From assembly GCA_045600225.1 (NCBI GenBank), contig JAZRXL010000043.1, positions 1 to 43,899 of the forward strand: 43,899 bases of DNA. Direction: 5' to 3'. A program made the position numbers and the translations under genes. Of this stretch, positions 7,925 to 19,900 are shown piece after piece. Position 1 is the first letter of the stretch. Each line of letters starts with the position of its first letter. The notes below the pieces were generated by a model that was not told where the DNA came from, searched no databases, and worked only from the letters and a program-made list of their open reading frames with translations. The stretch is from UBA1181 sp045600225. GTDB lineage: Bacteria > Bacteroidota > Bacteroidia > Bacteroidales > Paludibacteraceae.

Positions 7925-8794
7925 TTACTCCTTGGTCAATTTTAGATACTCTCCTTCTGCCTTCATTTGAGAGTATGACTTATAGAATAAATAGAAGCCC
8001 CACACGATTAGAGGTATACTTAAAATCTGACCCATATTTAGGATCATATCCTCTTCGAATGCTTCCTGACTGTTTTTTATAAACTCTAACAAGAAACGAG
8101 TCAAGAAGATGCCCTGCAAAAACACAGCAAAGATGAAGCCTTCAAACTTGCGTGCGTTGGTTCTCCAGTATAAGAACATAACAACTGCAAAAGTACATAG
8201 GCAGTAAAGAACCTCATAAATTTGGGTTGGGTGACTTGGTTCCGAGAAAATTGGTTCAGCACCACGTTGCCACATGTGAATATTGGTAATGAAACGGAAA
8301 GCCCAAGGAACATCTGTCGCATGTCCGTAGATTTCATGGTTCATTAAATTACCAAAGCGTATGCAAGCTCCACAGAAGGCCACTGACAATACGATACGGT
8401 CCATTACCCAGATAAAATTCTTGTGTACAACTTTGCGACTGAATATCCATAACGCCGTCAAGATTCCACATGCACCACCATGGCTTGAAAGACCTCCTTG
8501 CCAGATATAAAGGACTTCTTTTAAATGAGATGAGTAATATGGGAAATCATAGAAGAAACAATGTCCTATACGAGCTCCGATAACTGTTCCTATAAGCATA
8601 TACATAAACAGCATCTCTGATTGCTCTTCCGGAATGGATTCCCTTTCGTACACTTTTAGAACGATTTGATATCCAATAAGGAATCCTATAGCCCACATTA
8701 ATCCATACCAGCGTACAGTTAACGGACCTATAGGACCAAAAGGTCCTATAGAAAATAGATCCGGATCAACAGTCCAAGTGATGAAATCTAGCAT
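7925..8794 (-). CDS. lgt: Prolipoprotein diacylglyceryl transferase
   Basis: A 289-residue inner-membrane enzyme that attaches diacylglycerol to the lipobox Cys of prolipoproteins, the first lipoprotein maturation step. About seven hydrophobic segments are visible. The family blocks are in order: VRWYGLMW, GARIGHCFFYD, QGGLSSHGGACG with the essential His, the Lgt signature region IRFGNLMNHEIYG, and HPTQIYE. Length fits the family. It begins 13 bp after secA, which links two general export functions in one transcript. Confidence 0.95.
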   Translation of the reverse strand: MLDFITWTVDPDLFSIGPFGPIGPLTVRWYGLMWAIGFLIGYQIVLKVYERESIPEEQSEMLFMYMLIGTVIGARIGHCFFYDFPYYSSHLKEVLYIWQGGLSSHGGACGILTALWIFSRKVVHKNFIWVMDRIVLSVAFCGACIRFGNLMNHEIYGHATDVPWAFRFITNIHMWQRGAEPIFSEPSHPTQIYEVLYCLCTFAVVMFLYWRTNARKFEGFIFAVFLQGIFLTRFLLEFIKNSQEAFEEDMILNMGQILSIPLIVWGFYLFYKSYSQMKAEGEYLKLTKE

Positions 8795-8807
8795 AACCTA
8801 ATAAAGA

Positions 8808-11800
8808 TTATAAATCTTTTCCGTGACAATGTTTAAACTTCTTACCTGAACCACAAGGACATGGGTCATTGCGACCGATTTTTGGTTCAGAACGAACAGG
8901 CTCAACACGTCTCTCTTGCTGTTGAGGTTGTTGCGAAGATTCGCCGCGGTTTGAAGAATATTTAGAGTAATCGTCTTTCTTCTCAGGCGCAGCTTCTTGC
9001 ACCTCTTCTGGAGCACGTTGTTGCACAGGGATCTGACCACGCATCAAGATTGATACTGCTTGGCGGTTAGTTTCGTCCAACATGTGTTTGAACAATTGGA
9101 ATGACTCTAACTTATAGATCAAAAGAGGATCCTTTTGCTCATAACTTGCATTCTGTACGGAATCACGCAATTCGTCCATCTTACGCAAGTTCTCTTTCCA
9201 ATTATCATCCATAATATGGAGAAGAATCATCTTTTCGAATATCTTTACCACCTCTTTACTTTCAGACTCATATGCAGCCTTCAAGTTTACTGGAATGTTA
9301 AACATTCTCCTTCCGTCAGTAATAGGGATAAGAATGTTTTGATATTGAGCACCTTGAGTTTCATATACTTGCTTGATTACAGGGTTTGCTATTTCAGCAA
9401 TGTGTTCCATCTTACGTTTGAATGAATCCATTGCCGCTTCAAATAACTTCTCTGTAATATCATCAGCCTTCATCTCTTTAAACTCTTCTTCAGAGATAGG
9501 AGCATCGATGGCAAACAATACCATTGTCTCCTCAACAAAGATGTCGTATGCATAGATAGGCTTTGATTTTTCAACAATTGTTTGTGCTGTATCATAAATC
9601 ATGTTCATGATATTCACACCTAAGCGTTCTCCCATTAAGGTTTGGCGGCGTCTGCGATATACCACCTCACGTTGTGCATTCATTACATCGTCGTATTCCA
9701 ACAAACGCTTACGAATACCGAAATGGTTCTCTTCCACCTTCTTTTGAGCACGTTCAATTGATTTAGATATCATAGGATGTTCAATTACCTCACCTTCGGT
9801 AAATCCTAATCTATCCATGATGTTTGTGATCTTTTCGGATCCAAATAGACGCATCAAGTTATCTTCCAAAGAAACATAGAAAATTGATGATCCTGGATCT
9901 CCTTGACGACCAGCACGACCTCTTAACTGACGGTCAACACGACGAGATTCATGTCTTTCTGTACCAATAATTGCCAAACCTCCAGCTGCCTTAACCTCAT
10001 CAGAAAGTTTGATATCGGTACCACGACCAGCCATATTGGTTGCGATTGTTACTATTCTTCCCTTTCCTGCCTCAGCAACGATGTCAGCCTCTTTTTGATG
10101 CAACTTAGCATTCAATACATTATGCTCAATTTTTCTCATGGTCAGCATCTTGCTTAACAACTCAGAGATTTCAACTGAAGTTGTACCTACCAAAACAGGA
10201 CGTCCATGATCAACAAGTCTACAGATTTCATCGATTACCGCATTGTACTTTTCACGTTTAGTACGATAAACTCGATCATCCATATCGTTACGGGCAATCT
10301 TCTTGTTTGTAGGGATAACGACAACATCAAGCTTGTAGATGTTCCAAAACTCACCTGCTTCAGTTTCAGCAGTACCAGTCATACCAGCAAGTTTGTGGTA
10401 CATACGGAAATAGTTTTGAAGAGTAATGGTTGCAAAAGTTTGAGTAGCCGCTTCTACCTTTACTCTTTCCTTTGCTTCGATTGCTTGGTGTAGACCATCA
10501 GAGTAACGACGGCCTTCCATAATACGTCCAGTCTGTTCATCAACGATCTTTACCTTTCCATCTATGATGACATATTCTTGATCCTTTTCGAATAAGGTAT
10601 ATGCCTTTAATAATTGGTTGATGGTATGAACGCGTTCCAACTTAATTGAGTAGTTCTGCATCAACTCATCTTTTTTCGCTTGTTTCTCCTCTTTAGATAG
10701 AGATTCAACCTCAAGTTCTGATAATTGAGAAGCAATATCTGGCAATACGAAGAACTCTGGATCTTCAGATGCACCTGTTAATGCATCAATACCCTTATCG
10801 GTTAATTCAATTGATCTGTTCTTTTCATCAATAACGAAATAAAGTGGATCGGTAGCGATATGCATATTCTTATTCTGCTCCTGCATATAATACTCCTCTG
10901 TAGATAATAAGATAGCCTTATTACCTTGTTCACTTAAGAACTTAATAAGAGGTGTATTTTTAGGAAGGGCTTTGTAAGAACGGAACAATGCTAAAGCACC
11001 GGCTTCCTGATCTTTTTTGTCAGATGATTTAAGCAACTGCTTTGCTTCAGACAAATAGTTGGTTGCCATATTGCGTTGCAATGCATACAATTTCTCCACA
11101 CGAGGACAAAGAGCCTCGAATTGTTGATCATCACCTTTTGCAACAGGACCCGAAATAATCAATGGAGTACGAGCATCGTCAATCAAAACGGAGTCAACCT
11201 CATCGACAATGGCAAAGTTATGTTTGCGTTGCACCAAATCTTCGGGAGAAGTGGCCATATTATCACGTAGGTAGTCGAAACCAAACTCGTTGTTTGTACC
11301 AAATGTGATATCAGCCATGTATGCTTTACGGCGTTCTGGAGAATTTGGTCTGTGCTTATCAATACAATCCACAGACAAACCATGGAATTGGTATAAAGGA
11401 CCCATCCACTCAGAGTCACGTTTTGACAAGTAATCATTTACAGTAATAACATGAACACCATTACCAGTTAAGGCATTTAAGAAAACAGGCAATGTGGCAA
11501 CCAATGTTTTACCCTCACCAGTCGCCATTTCGGCAATTCTACCTTTATGTAATACGACTCCTCCAAAAACTTGAACATCGTAGTGAACCATGTTCCAAAG
11601 AAGATCGTTACCTCCGGCAATCCAGTGATTGTGATAGATGGCCTTGTCACCGTCGATTTCAACAAAATCTTTTGTGGTTGCCAAATCACGGTCCATATCA
11701 GTTGCAGTAACCTCAACAGTCTCGCTTGAAGAGAAACGACGTGCGGTATCACGTACTATTGCAAAAACTTCAGGAAGAACTTCCTCTAATACTTGTTCGT

Positions 11801-12098
11801 ATTTCTCCGTAACGGTTTTGTCAAGCAAATCAATTTGCTCGTATGTGCGTTCACGTTCTTCAATCTCTTGACCTTCTATTTGAGCACGAAGTTCCTCGAT
11901 TTGAGCCACCTCGGCAGCGACGTACATTTTTATCTTAGCACGTATTTGATTGGTTTTAGCACGTAGTTCATCATTTGTCAACTTCTCCATTTCAGGAGCT
12001 AAACTCCGTACTTTCTCCACATACGGCTTAATTTCGCGCATATCTCTCTGCGCCTTGTTACCTCCAAATAGTTTGGATAAAAAACTATTAATACCCAT
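8808..12098 (-). CDS. secA: Preprotein translocase ATPase SecA
   Basis: A 1096-residue motor ATPase driving preproteins through SecYEG. Walker A is MATGEGKT at 191-198, the Walker B/DEAD-like motif is IVDEVDSVLID, and the second helicase domain holds RGTDIKL and the RQLRGRAGRQGDPG arginine-finger block. The C-terminal SEC-C zinc tail is intact (CPCGSGKKFKHCH), preceded by a Gln-rich linker. Walker A lies about 85 residues later than in E. coli SecA because of an N-terminal charged insertion (roughly 55-150), as is usual in Bacteroidota. It is the first gene of the secA-lgt-nagB-phosphohexomutase operon and diverges from the glycosyltransferase gene. Confidence 0.98.
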   Translation of the reverse strand: MGINSFLSKLFGGNKAQRDMREIKPYVEKVRSLAPEMEKLTNDELRAKTNQIRAKIKMYVAAEVAQIEELRAQIEGQEIEERERTYEQIDLLDKTVTEKYEQVLEEVLPEVFAIVRDTARRFSSSETVEVTATDMDRDLATTKDFVEIDGDKAIYHNHWIAGGNDLLWNMVHYDVQVFGGVVLHKGRIAEMATGEGKTLVATLPVFLNALTGNGVHVITVNDYLSKRDSEWMGPLYQFHGLSVDCIDKHRPNSPERRKAYMADITFGTNNEFGFDYLRDNMATSPEDLVQRKHNFAIVDEVDSVLIDDARTPLIISGPVAKGDDQQFEALCPRVEKLYALQRNMATNYLSEAKQLLKSSDKKDQEAGALALFRSYKALPKNTPLIKFLSEQGNKAILLSTEEYYMQEQNKNMHIATDPLYFVIDEKNRSIELTDKGIDALTGASEDPEFFVLPDIASQLSELEVESLSKEEKQAKKDELMQNYSIKLERVHTINQLLKAYTLFEKDQEYVIIDGKVKIVDEQTGRIMEGRRYSDGLHQAIEAKERVKVEAATQTFATITLQNYFRMYHKLAGMTGTAETEAGEFWNIYKLDVVVIPTNKKIARNDMDDRVYRTKREKYNAVIDEICRLVDHGRPVLVGTTSVEISELLSKMLTMRKIEHNVLNAKLHQKEADIVAEAGKGRIVTIATNMAGRGTDIKLSDEVKAAGGLAIIGTERHESRRVDRQLRGRAGRQGDPGSSIFYVSLEDNLMRLFGSEKITNIMDRLGFTEGEVIEHPMISKSIERAQKKVEENHFGIRKRLLEYDDVMNAQREVVYRRRRQTLMGERLGVNIMNMIYDTAQTIVEKSKPIYAYDIFVEETMVLFAIDAPISEEEFKEMKADDITEKLFEAAMDSFKRKMEHIAEIANPVIKQVYETQGAQYQNILIPITDGRRMFNIPVNLKAAYESESKEVVKIFEKMILLHIMDDNWKENLRKMDELRDSVQNASYEQKDPLLIYKLESFQLFKHMLDETNRQAVSILMRGQIPVQQRAPEEVQEAAPEKKDDYSKYSSNRGESSQQPQQQERRVEPVRSEPKIGRNDPCPCGSGKKFKHCHGKDL

Positions 12099-12124
12099 AA
12101 AACAAAATTTTGTAATATTGGGTA

Positions 12125-12132
12125 CAAATTTA
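12125..12132 (-). promoter_or_regulatory. Putative -7 element for secA
   Basis: On the minus strand TAAATTTG fits TAnnTTTG and would start transcription about 20 nt before the secA ATG. A matching TTTG -33 element is not evident, so the site is tentative. Confidence 0.4.
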
Positions 12133-12188
12133 TAAAAAAAAAGTGAGTTCTTTTATCTAAAATGCAATAAACTTCACAAGTTTTATTA

Positions 12189-12196
12189 TATATTTG
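12189..12196 (+). promoter_or_regulatory. Putative -7 element for the sugar transferase gene
   Basis: TATATTTG fits TAnnTTTG about 47 nt before the ATG at 12243. The expected TTTG -33 is not seen at 19-21 nt, so confidence is modest. Confidence 0.4.
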
Positions 12197-12242
12197 CATT
12201 CCGTTCGATAAAGATTGTGATTATAGCTTAGAACAAGTAATA

Positions 12243-13655
12243 ATGAGGACAGAGAAACAACAGCAACATGCAAGCTCAATAAGAATGCTTGTAGCCTTAG
12301 GAGATTTCATATGGGTGAATCTCTCTTTTTTGCTAATGGTTTACCTATACAAGAGTAATTTCTCTGGTATAGATTGGGGGCAGTTGAAGTACGATATGTT
12401 GATTGTGAATTTTGCATATGCAATAAGCATATTTAAGTTTGGTATCATTTTGGATAAACGAGTGGTCTTTTCTGAAAAAATTCTTGCTTTGGTTACACAA
12501 ACTGTAGCCCTTTTTGCAGTGATAGTTCTTGCCGCATTCTCTGTCCTTGGTAATTTTGTTTTTTCTACACCATATTGGGTCTCATTTATTCTCCTTTCAT
12601 TCATTTTGGTAGCTACATGGAGGATTTCGTTCAGATTCTTTCTTAAATCATACCGAAGAAGGGGTGGAAATACCCGTAATATCATTATTTTGGGCGCTGG
12701 TCGTGTTGCCAATCAGGTATATAACAGCAATATCACTAATGTCGTTTATGGTTACAAGTTTTTAGGCTTCTTTGATGATAGAGCTCCGGAGGAATATCGT
12801 GTAGATCCAAATCTGGTAAAGGGAACATTAGGTGATGTTGAGAAATTTGTAAGTCAGAATAGTGTTGATGAGATTATATGTGCGCTTCCTGCTGGAGATG
12901 ATAGAAAAGCAGTGCCTATTATGAAATATGCCGAGAATAATTTAATACGATTTATGATTGTGCCTGATTTCATGCGATTTATTTCTCGTTCGGTATCTTT
13001 GTCATTCCTCGATGATTCAATTCCTATTGTTTCGTTGCGAGAAGAACCACTTAGAAAAGGATACAACAAACTACTTAAAAGAGCGTTTGACATTCTTGTT
13101 TCGTTCATTTTTACCATTACAATATTCCCTATTTTGTTCATAATATTGGCTCCTCTAATTAAGTTTACATCTAAAGGACCAATCTTCTTTAAACAAAAGA
13201 GAACGGGTGAGAATGGTGTGGATTTCGATTGCCTAAAATTTAGAACAATGAAGGTAAATGCAAACGCCGATTCTGTACAAGCAACAAAAGGTGATGCACG
13301 AATCACGAAAATAGGTGCCTTTATGAGGAAGACCAATTTGGATGAGATGCCACAGTTCTTAAATGTACTGAAAGGTGATATGTCTATTGTTGGTCCTCGA
13401 CCTCATATGCTGAAACATACTGAAATGTACTCCCAATTGATAGACAAGTATATGGTAAGGCATTTCGCCAAACCAGGTATTACCGGATGGGCTCAGGTGA
13501 CAGGTTTCCGTGGTGAGACGAAAGAACTTTCAGAGATGGAGGGACGCGTTAAGCAAGATGTGTGGTACATCGAAAACTGGACCTTCTGGTTGGATATAAA
13601 GATTATCTTTAAGACAGTAAAAAATATGATAAAAGGAGAAGAGAAAGCTTATTAA
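12243..13655 (+). CDS. Undecaprenyl-phosphate sugar-1-phosphate transferase (WcaJ/WbaP type)
   Basis: A 470-residue polyisoprenyl-phosphate hexose-1-phosphate transferase, which starts polysaccharide or glycan assembly by loading a sugar phosphate on undecaprenyl phosphate. The N-terminus has four hydrophobic segments. A Rossmann-like domain begins at NIIILGAGRVANQV (near 147). The C-terminal catalytic domain shows KRAFDILVS, GPIFFKQKRTGENG, FDCLKFRTMK, DEMPQFLNVLKGDMSIVGPRP and KPGITGWAQVTGFRG. Length fits the full-length WcaJ/WbaP class. No other polysaccharide gene adjoins it, so it may serve a dispersed pathway. A terminator hairpin overlaps its stop codon. Confidence 0.92.
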   Translation: MRTEKQQQHASSIRMLVALGDFIWVNLSFLLMVYLYKSNFSGIDWGQLKYDMLIVNFAYAISIFKFGIILDKRVVFSEKILALVTQTVALFAVIVLAAFSVLGNFVFSTPYWVSFILLSFILVATWRISFRFFLKSYRRRGGNTRNIIILGAGRVANQVYNSNITNVVYGYKFLGFFDDRAPEEYRVDPNLVKGTLGDVEKFVSQNSVDEIICALPAGDDRKAVPIMKYAENNLIRFMIVPDFMRFISRSVSLSFLDDSIPIVSLREEPLRKGYNKLLKRAFDILVSFIFTITIFPILFIILAPLIKFTSKGPIFFKQKRTGENGVDFDCLKFRTMKVNANADSVQATKGDARITKIGAFMRKTNLDEMPQFLNVLKGDMSIVGPRPHMLKHTEMYSQLIDKYMVRHFAKPGITGWAQVTGFRGETKELSEMEGRVKQDVWYIENWTFWLDIKIIFKTVKNMIKGEEKAY

Positions 13656-13671
13656 TGCTTTCTCTTTTTTG
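13640..13671 (+). terminator. Terminator overlapping the sugar transferase stop
   Basis: A 9-bp stem AGAGAAAGC/GCTTTCTCT with the TAA stop in the loop is followed by a T-run. It isolates the transferase gene from the giant gene downstream. Confidence 0.88.
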
Positions 13672-13864
13672 ATTTTGGGGAAATAGAGATAAGACAATTG
13701 GGGAAGCTAATATTTTGAAGACTATGAAACGACTCGGATTATAGGATTCATACATGATGAAAAAATAAACATTCCACAACATGGACAATGTCATTTTGCT
13801 GATTTTCATTATTTTATAAATAAAATTTAGGTCGAGGGTTATTTGTAAATTTTTTATAAATTTG

Positions 13865-13895
13865 TTTGGATTTCTATAAAAATTAGATAGCTTTG
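13865..13895 (+). promoter_or_regulatory. Bacteroidota promoter of the giant secreted protein gene
   Basis: TTTG at 13865-13868, a 19-nt spacer and TAGCTTTG at 13888-13895 match the Bacteroidota consensus. Transcription would begin near 13902 with a leader of about 44 nt. The preceding 13672-13864 is AT-rich and holds no gene. Confidence 0.75.
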
Positions 13896-13945
13896 TAAAC
13901 TTTTGGAAATCATAAGATTATCTGCATTAAAAAACATATTGAATT

Positions 13946-16900
13946 ATGTCGAAATATAAAAGATTGCCTTTGTTTGTGATGTGTTGGCTTATGTCCTTTT
14001 CTTTGTCTATGGCAAAAAGGATCACTGTTGGAACAGCAAATGCAACATACACAAATATATCTGATGCCATTAATATGGCAGCATCCGGAGATACACTCCT
14101 TCTTCTCAATGATATAGATTTGGATGATGCACTTAGTATAGCAAAAACCATTACTATTATGTCTGAGGATGGTTATTCTATCAAAAAAGCAAGAAACAAT
14201 GGAATGTATAACCCTGTTGGAATAACTGTTAATTCAGGACATACGCTTAACCTTGTAAATGTTAACTTAGATGCAAATAAAAAAACTAGTTACGCATCCT
14301 CCTCTAATGTGTATAGTTTCTTTGTTTCTGTGAATCAACAGGCCACATTGAGCATGGATTACAGATCTGCTATCATAAATTGTACGAATGGAGCCGTTCT
14401 GAATGTTTCTGGCACTGTTATTGGTGGTGTTGTGAGAAACAATTCTAGTACTTCTACAGAAGTTGGTGTTGTCAATATGACATCGGGAGGTACGTTAGTT
14501 AATATGCTTATTCATTCCAACAATCTTGGAGCTGGAGTTCCATGTGTGAAAATGAGTGGTGGTTCGTTAATCAACTGTACTATTACCAATAATTATGAAA
14601 TTTTAGACCTTATCGCAAGTATCCATTTAACCAACAGATATGCTGTGGGTACAACAGGTACAGATTGTAAAATTTATAACTGTATCATATACAACAACTC
14701 AAATTACATGACAGGTAACGCCCCTACTGTTAAAAATTCGTGTATCCAAGGAACAAGAGTGGTTGCAGGTGAGGGCAATATCAATATTAATCCACAATTT
14801 AATGCAGACTACAGTCTTCCAAAATTATCGCCTTGCGTGAATAAAGGTAACACTTCATTTGTGGAGTCTTACACTTCTGTTGATATTGAAGGAAATAGAC
14901 GTGTTCGCGAATCATCGGTCGATATGGGTTGTTATGAATTCCAACCTGAATATTTTAAAATGTTTGATACTCATTACTCATGTGGGGAACCTTTTGTTTG
15001 GATTGATGGAAATACCTATACGGAGACTACCACTGAACCAAGAGATACAGTTTTTGGAGGTGTGAATTGTGATACAATTAAAATTTTAGATCTAACCGTT
15101 TATCAACCAACTGATTTTTCTTCTCTTTCATCTACGGATCTTACAAAGACGGAATGTACTGGTAATAGCGTAACCTTTGCATATACGTCTTCCGATGAAG
15201 ACAGAAATCAATTCAGGTGGATTGATGAAAATGAAATTGTTGTATCGAATAGTAATACGTATTCACCTATTATCAGTAATACGGATAAACAGTATAGACT
15301 TATTGTCTCATTAGAAAGTGGTTTGTGTCCAGACACTATTTCATTTACTGCTGCACTTAATCGCTCTCTTTCTATTTCAAATTCCATTTTAACAATTGAG
15401 AAGGCGATGTCTGAATCGTCCTGCTCACTTTCAGAGTTAGATTTGTCTGCATATAAGCCTATATTTTCTTATTGTTCTGCATATAAGAGCTCTGAGTTTT
15501 ATTATCAATTAAACGAAGGTGAATGGATTAGTTTATCAGACTCCCCTATTCTTTCCAATGTTTTGAATAATTCTGAAATTAGGTGGAAACTTAGTTTGCT
15601 ATTAGAGGATGACGATACTATTGAAAAAGAGACTGATGATGTTCAAACTGTTGTTCTTAATGATGAAACATCTCCTGTATGGAGTGTAAATGAGATAAAT
15701 TTTAGTGTTCCTGTTCTTGATTCAGTCACTGGACTTGCCTCTATTTCTATTTCCGAAGGTGAAATCATTAAGAATATTTCAGATAATTGCTCTTCTGAAC
15801 TAAGTCTGTACATCAGTGAAGATGGCGTTTCTTTCTCTTCTTTTGACTCTTACACTGTCACTCTAAATGCGTATGAGTCGATCTCCAATACATTGTATTG
15901 CAAAGCAATCGACAATGAAGGGAATGTGTCTGATATCGTATCCTTTATTTTTAAAGTAGAAAAGGAAACTGAGTTGAATGGAGCGATGTATGCAATCGTT
16001 AGAGACACGGTTGTTTGTATGGGTGAACTACCATTCTTATGGCACTCTAATGAGTTTACATACAATGGAGAATCTGCGGTTATAGGAGAATCTCACATGA
16101 CAATTCGTGTTGATAGTAGTTTCCTTACGAATGAAGAAATAATATCTTCTGAACCGATCATTTGGCGTGATGGGAAAAGATATGATAAAGATACGGTAGT
16201 ATATGATTTCCACACGGAGAATATAGGCGCGTGCGATAGTATTTATAACCTAATATTTACGCTAGAGGATGTCAGTGTAGATACACTTCGTTTAGATACT
16301 ATGGTGTGTATGGGTTCTCTTCCATTGGAATGGAGAGGTCATGAATTCAAATTCGATGGGGAGGTTGATACTGTTGATGCTAATATCCTTACAATCCATG
16401 TAGATAGTTCCTTCCTGAAAAATGAGACAATTGTTTCTTCCGAGCCGTTTATCTGGCGTGATGGAGTGACATACGACAAGGACACTGTAGTATATAATTT
16501 CCATATGGAGAATATAGGCGCATGCGATAGTATCTACAACCTTAATTTTGTGTTTGAAAAGATTATTCCTGATACAATCGAGATAGATACAACCGTGTGT
16601 GTCGGATCTATGCCTATTACTTGGAGAGGACATGAATTTAATCTTGACGGAGAAATAGACACAGTTGAGAATTATATCCTATACATCCATGTTGATAGTT
16701 CCTATATCAAATATGATACACTTGTTGCTTGTGCAGATAATCGAAACAACTATACTTGGATAGATAATGTCACTTATAAAGGAGATAAATCATATGATAT
16801 TGTATATAATAAGCCGAATGAAGGAGGCGTTTGTGATTCTATCATATACATGCATTTGGTTATCAATAGAGGGTTCAAGAAACCAGTTGAAGATACTGTA

Positions 16901-19900
16901 ACTTACACTGGTTGTGGTTGGCTAAACTACTATACATTCGGATATGCGGTAAATAGTACCCATTCTGTATACAAATGGTATGAAGAGGGTGAATATGTAC
17001 CAGAATGGGATGGTAAGACAACACTTAACCTTCAACTGAATGGTCGAGACAACTATCAGTACATGCTGATTACTAACACTCCTGATGGACACTGTCCTGA
17101 CACCACCATTTATATAACAAACTCTATCCACGATATTGAAACGGGCGATTTAAAAGAGATGATTTTAGAGGCGGGAGATTCTTGTAAGGCATCCGTTCGT
17201 GTTAGAGATTACATGCCAGATTTTAATGATCATTGTTCCGTGGAGTTTGTTGATACAGTTTGTTATTATAATGTAAATGGCAAGGGTAATGTTCGTGCCG
17301 AAAGAGATCACTATTATACTTTTGAAGACGGTGATGAGGTAAGATGGACTGCAGGAATCTTGGCATCCGACGGACAAGAGTATACTGTAACATCTTCTTC
17401 CTATTATCAGACTGTGTCTGTGATAGACATGACGGCTCCTCAATCTGATTCATTAGGCATATCTAATGGAAATAGAGTGCAATCGATTACTGATTCTATC
17501 TCAGGTGTTGTGACATTCACTGTTCCTACAACTGATGTTATTGATCACATATTCGATAACTGTGATAACAAAGAGGACATTACGGTTCTTTATGGACCAG
17601 ATACTACTGCTCTATTGCCTCTTGCTGAAAAACAATATGTATTAAATGTATTCGATCAGCCTTCAAAGCTTGTCTACTACCAATTGATAGATACAAAGGG
17701 TAACATCTCTTTAGATTCTGTAATTTATGAAGTGGAGAGAAAGGAGATTGTTGGAACGGATTCTTTTGCAATAGTTCGTGACACAATGATATGCCCTACA
17801 GATTTGCCATTTGAATGGCATGGTGCTATTTTTGAGGAACCTGGTGATTTTGCCATTGTAGGTGCAGCATACTTGACTCTATCTATCGATAGTTCGATGT
17901 TCAAAACAGAAACAATTGTTACTTACGATTCATTAACTTGGAGAGATGGTAATACTTACAAATTGAGCACAAATAAGCCGGTTTATCATCTTTCAAATGG
18001 AGAAGGTCAATGTGATTCAATCATCAACTTAAATTTGACTATATATTATACTACTTATACAACAGAATCTATTACTGTGTGTGAGAATGATTTGCCTTAT
18101 CAATGGAATGGTTTTGAGCTGATAGGTGATACGACATTCGTTCTAAAGAATGTTGATAATCACGATTCTGTCGTTATCGTTGATATGAAGATTCTGCCTA
18201 TTGTCACTGAATCTATTGAGGCCTCTTCTTGTGTAAGCTATACTCTTAATGGGGAAACCTATACTGAGAGTGGTGTTTACGAACAGCATCTTACTTCCAT
18301 GGTTACAGGTTGTGATTCTATTCTCACTTTGAATTTGATCATTTTTGAACCAACAGAAGGATTTGAGAACATCAATGTATGTAAGACAGATTTGCCATAT
18401 CAATGGAATGGTTTTGACATGATGAATGATACAACCATTATTCTTCAGAATCAGAATGGATGTGATTCAATACTTACCTTGAATTTGAATGTACTTAATG
18501 AGGTTGAGGAAACAATAACATATACTGCATGTTCTTCTTATACATTAAACGGAGAAACCTATACGGAAAGTGGTGTTTATAAACAAAACTTTACTTCTTT
18601 GGTTACAGGTTGTGACTCCATTCTCATCTTGGATTTGACAATTCTTCAACCTTCAGTGGGAAATGAATCAGTAACCGTATGCGAATCATCATTGCCTTAC
18701 ACATGGAACGGATTTGAAGTAGATTCAGACACAACCATTGTACTTCAAAACCTGGTTGGATGCGATTCTATTGTTACGCTTAAATTGAACATTTTACCAT
18801 CTATCGAGGAACAATTAGAGGTATCTTCATGTATCAGTTACACTCTTAACGGAGAGACTTATACGGAGAGTGGCGTTTATAATCAACAGTTCACTTCTCA
18901 AGTAACAGGTTGTGATTCTACCCTTGTCTTAAAATTAACCATTCTTCCAAGTAGTGAGAATACCGAAATCATTTCAATCTGTTCTTCTGAATTGCCTTAC
19001 CGTTGGAATGGTTTTGACATGATGAATGATACTATAATCACTCTTCAAAATGCAGAGGGATGTGACTCTATTCTAACCTTGAAGCTGAATGTTCTTCCAA
19101 TTCTTACAGAAACGATTGAAGAAAAGTCATGTGTGAGCTATTCAATCAATGGGGAAACATTTACAGAGACTGGTATTTACGAGCAACATCTCACTTCTAC
19201 AGTTTCTGGTTGTGATTCTATTCTGGTTTTGGATTTAACCATTCTTCAACCAACAGAAGGAGAAGAAACCATTTCGGTATGTAGAAGTGAATTGCCATAT
19301 CAATGGAATGGTTTTGATGTGACAGGTGATACAACTATTATTCTACAAAATAGTGTTGGATGTGACTCTACACTATCATTACATCTAAACATATTATCAT
19401 CTGTTTCCGAGTCAATTTCAGCAACAGCATGTGTTAGTTTCACGTTAAATGGCGAAACATATACAGAGAGTGGAACATACGAGCAATTTTTTACATCAGT
19501 AGCGACTGGTTGTGATTCTACATTGGTGTTAAATCTAACCATCCTTTCGCCTACAGAAGGAAGCGAAACGATAAGCATCTGTAAAAGCGAACTACCATAC
19601 CGTTGGAATGGATTTGATGTAATGGGTGATACAACCATTTTGCTAACAAATGAAGCAGGATGTGATTCTATCGTTACTTTAGTCATTGATGAACTTCCTA
19701 GCATTACAGAGGTGTTGAATAAGAGTGTGTGCGAATCGTATACGTTAAATGGAGAGACATACATGGAAAGTGGCACCTACGAGCAACATCTTACCTCACT
19801 TGTTACGGGTTGCGATTCTGTTCTTATAATCAACTTGAAAGTTTTACAAGCAAGCGAGAAGACAGATGAAGTGACAATTTGTAGTAGTGAGCTTCCATAT

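Noticed and set aside
12854..13336. Antisense reading frame of 160 codons inside the sugar transferase gene.
   Set aside because: The plus-strand frame contains all catalytic motifs; no promoter or homologous motif supports the antisense frame.
19300..19776. Antisense reading frame of 158 codons inside the giant gene.
   Set aside because: It mirrors the repeat array, has no signals of its own and reads as a shadow of the coding frame.
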